Source: Spirochaetaceae bacterium
Lineage (GTDB): Bacteria; Spirochaetota; Spirochaetia; CADAEX01
DNA: 6,901 bases
NCBI GenBank assembly: GCA_009778835.1
Contig: WRFK01000083.1
Location: 1-6,901 of the forward strand
Direction: 5' to 3'
This document shows positions 6,209 through 6,901 of the stretch, one piece after another; position 1 is the first letter of the stretch; every line of letters starts with the position of its first letter. The position numbers and the translations under genes are program-made. The notes below the pieces were generated by a model that searched no databases, had not been told where the DNA came from, and saw only the letters and a program-made list of their open reading frames with translations.

Positions 6209-6229
6209 GTTAAGAACCTCCGACCCATG
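6114..6229 (-). repeat. 116-bp direct repeat, copy B
   Basis: This is the partner of 5835-5950, 279 bp apart start to start and in the same orientation. It lies within the 3' part of the rpn gene. Both copies preserve the internal GGAGG-8 nt-ATG arrangement exactly. Confidence 0.9.
6217..6221 (-). promoter_or_regulatory. Intragenic ribosome binding site within rpn
   Basis: GGAGG on the minus strand, 8 nt before the internal ATG at 6208, is a near-ideal signal inside a coding region. The full-length start at 6873 shows none. The same bases are part of the codons for GSEV in the rpn frame. Confidence 0.55.
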
Positions 6230-6297
6230 TGTTTTAAGGTACTCAGTTAATATAGCATATCTTTGACAATATTTTATAGCTTTTTTTATTGCTTCTT

Positions 6298-6873
6298 CTA
6301 AATTGCCAATTCTTTCCAGTATTCATGTATTTTTGTTATGAAAACACAGTATTCCGATAGCTTTTTAGAGCGATTAATAATCTCTTTGTTTCTCCCTTCA
6401 TTAATATTAAGTACTTTTACTTCAAGTTCAAGTAAGGGATTATCATTTTCCAGGAAATCTGGTTTTTCAAAGAGATCAGATAGCTTGTAAATATGTTTAT
6501 CAGGGAAAATATCTTTGCCATTGTATAGTACATAAAATTCAGGTCGTGGGATGGAAATAGGTTTTCTTGAATACAAGGTTCTCCCTTCGATCTTTTTTTC
6601 AAATATCCGGGCTATGTAAAGAAATAGCCTGAATGCCATATTAGGGTTAATAGTACTTTGATGTTCAATTAGAATAACAAGTTTCCCACCTATCTCAAAA
6701 GAGATATCATTGTAAGTATCCATGAATAGAACATTTTCCAAAGTGTTTATAGAAACAGGAATATCATTGGGAAGAGAGATTCCTTTAAGAGCGCAGTATA
6801 ACTCCCTAAGAACATCAGGAGTACTGAATAGAGAAGTGAACACACTATCTTTAAATTTTCTGTTTGTCTGCAT
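6298..6873 (-). CDS. N-terminal nuclease-domain fragment of the broken rpn gene
   Basis: If the frameshift is real, this 191-aa product would be made. It keeps the putative catalytic residues Asp56, Glu70 and Gln72 but lacks the C-terminal region that in E. coli Rpn proteins is involved in dimerisation and is targeted by the small antitoxin. The ATG at 6873 matches the usual family start (MQTNRKFKDS). No Shine-Dalgarno is visible upstream of it, only AT-rich sequence containing TATAAA. Confidence 0.6.
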   Translation of the reverse strand: MQTNRKFKDSVFTSLFSTPDVLRELYCALKGISLPNDIPVSINTLENVLFMDTYNDISFEIGGKLVILIEHQSTINPNMAFRLFLYIARIFEKKIEGRTLYSRKPISIPRPEFYVLYNGKDIFPDKHIYKLSDLFEKPDFLENDNPLLELEVKVLNINEGRNKEIINRSKKLSEYCVFITKIHEYWKELAI

Positions 6874-6901
6874 AATATTTATATACAGTATGAATATGCA
6901 G

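Larger units (their letters stand above)
5984..6873 (-). pseudogene. Rpn family PD-(D/E)XK nuclease / putative transposase, frameshifted
   Basis: Rpn proteins (also annotated as putative transposase/invertase, common in Treponema) are small DNA nucleases linked in E. coli to recombination and to toxicity in phage defence. The N-terminal part (6873-6298) carries the nuclease core: KFKDSVFTSLF (6-16), Asp56 in YNDISFEI, and ILIEHQS with Glu70 and Gln72, the D...ExQ signature. It then has MAFRLFLYIARIF (79-91) and LELEVKVLNINEGRN (148-162). This frame stops at TAG 6300-6298. The -1 frame continues from 6322 with GNLEEAIKKAIKYC, then EYLKTHGSEVLN and the tail to TAA at 5986-5984. That is the expected family continuation, so one base is missing (or two extra) between about 6305 and 6322. 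Restored, the protein would be about 296 aa, normal for the family. A sequencing error cannot be excluded. Confidence 0.85.

Noticed and set aside
5835..6229. Direct repeats as a CRISPR array.
   Set aside because: There are only two long copies, both coding in register, with no regular short repeat-spacer pattern.
6298..6325. Programmed -1 ribosomal frameshifting joining the two rpn frames.
   Set aside because: There is no X XXY YYZ slippery heptamer, and re-pairing at candidate codons (AAA to GAA, ATT to AAT) is poor. A simple one-base loss explains it better, though experimental exclusion is not possible here.
5717..6873. A mobile insertion sequence, suggested by the 'putative transposase' name of the Rpn family.
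   Set aside because: I see no terminal inverted repeats, target-site duplication or DDE/HUH transposase motifs. Rpn proteins are PD-(D/E)XK nucleases.

Overview
The window looks like chromosomal DNA of a host-associated spirochaete, most probably a Treponema relative. I infer this from three things: an Rpn-type PD-(D/E)XK 'putative transposase' of the sort abundant in Treponema, a lipobox-bearing surface lipoprotein of no recognised family, and fairly AT-rich coding DNA with TTG starts. The lineage is an inference; no rRNA or other marker is present.

Layout. Bases 2-3958 (+ strand) form a tight, probably single transcription unit: a lipoprotein whose first few codons lie left of the window, then hisH, hisF and an AMP-forming fatty-acyl-CoA ligase, with gaps of only 14, 2 and 8 nt. 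HisH and HisF together make imidazole glycerol phosphate synthase. No other his gene is visible. The unit converges, with a 24-nt gap, on glpK (5473-3983, - strand), a full-length glycerol kinase with its own Shine-Dalgarno and a plausible upstream promoter region.

The right end (5717-6873, - strand) is the most interesting part. A complete Rpn nuclease domain is separated from its C-terminal tail by a one-base frameshift. The tail region begins at an in-frame ATG preceded by a strong GGAGG Shine-Dalgarno, although the full-length start has no visible ribosome binding site. The segment holding this GGAGG, the ATG and the first ~31 codons of the tail is present a second time 279 bp downstream as a 116-bp near-identical copy (112/116 by my count). 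There it heads a free-standing 70-aa ORF with a different C-terminal end. E. coli rpn genes are known to make a small C-terminal protein from an internal start that neutralises the toxic full-length nuclease in phage defence. The arrangement here fits a spirochaetal version in which the small-protein cassette has been duplicated and can exchange tails, while the nuclease has been broken. The alternative is simple decay of a multicopy gene family.

Working together: hisHF and the ligase are probably housekeeping genes co-transcribed with a lipoprotein. glpK and the ligase both touch lipid/glycerol metabolism, but nothing in the sequence shows they are co-regulated.
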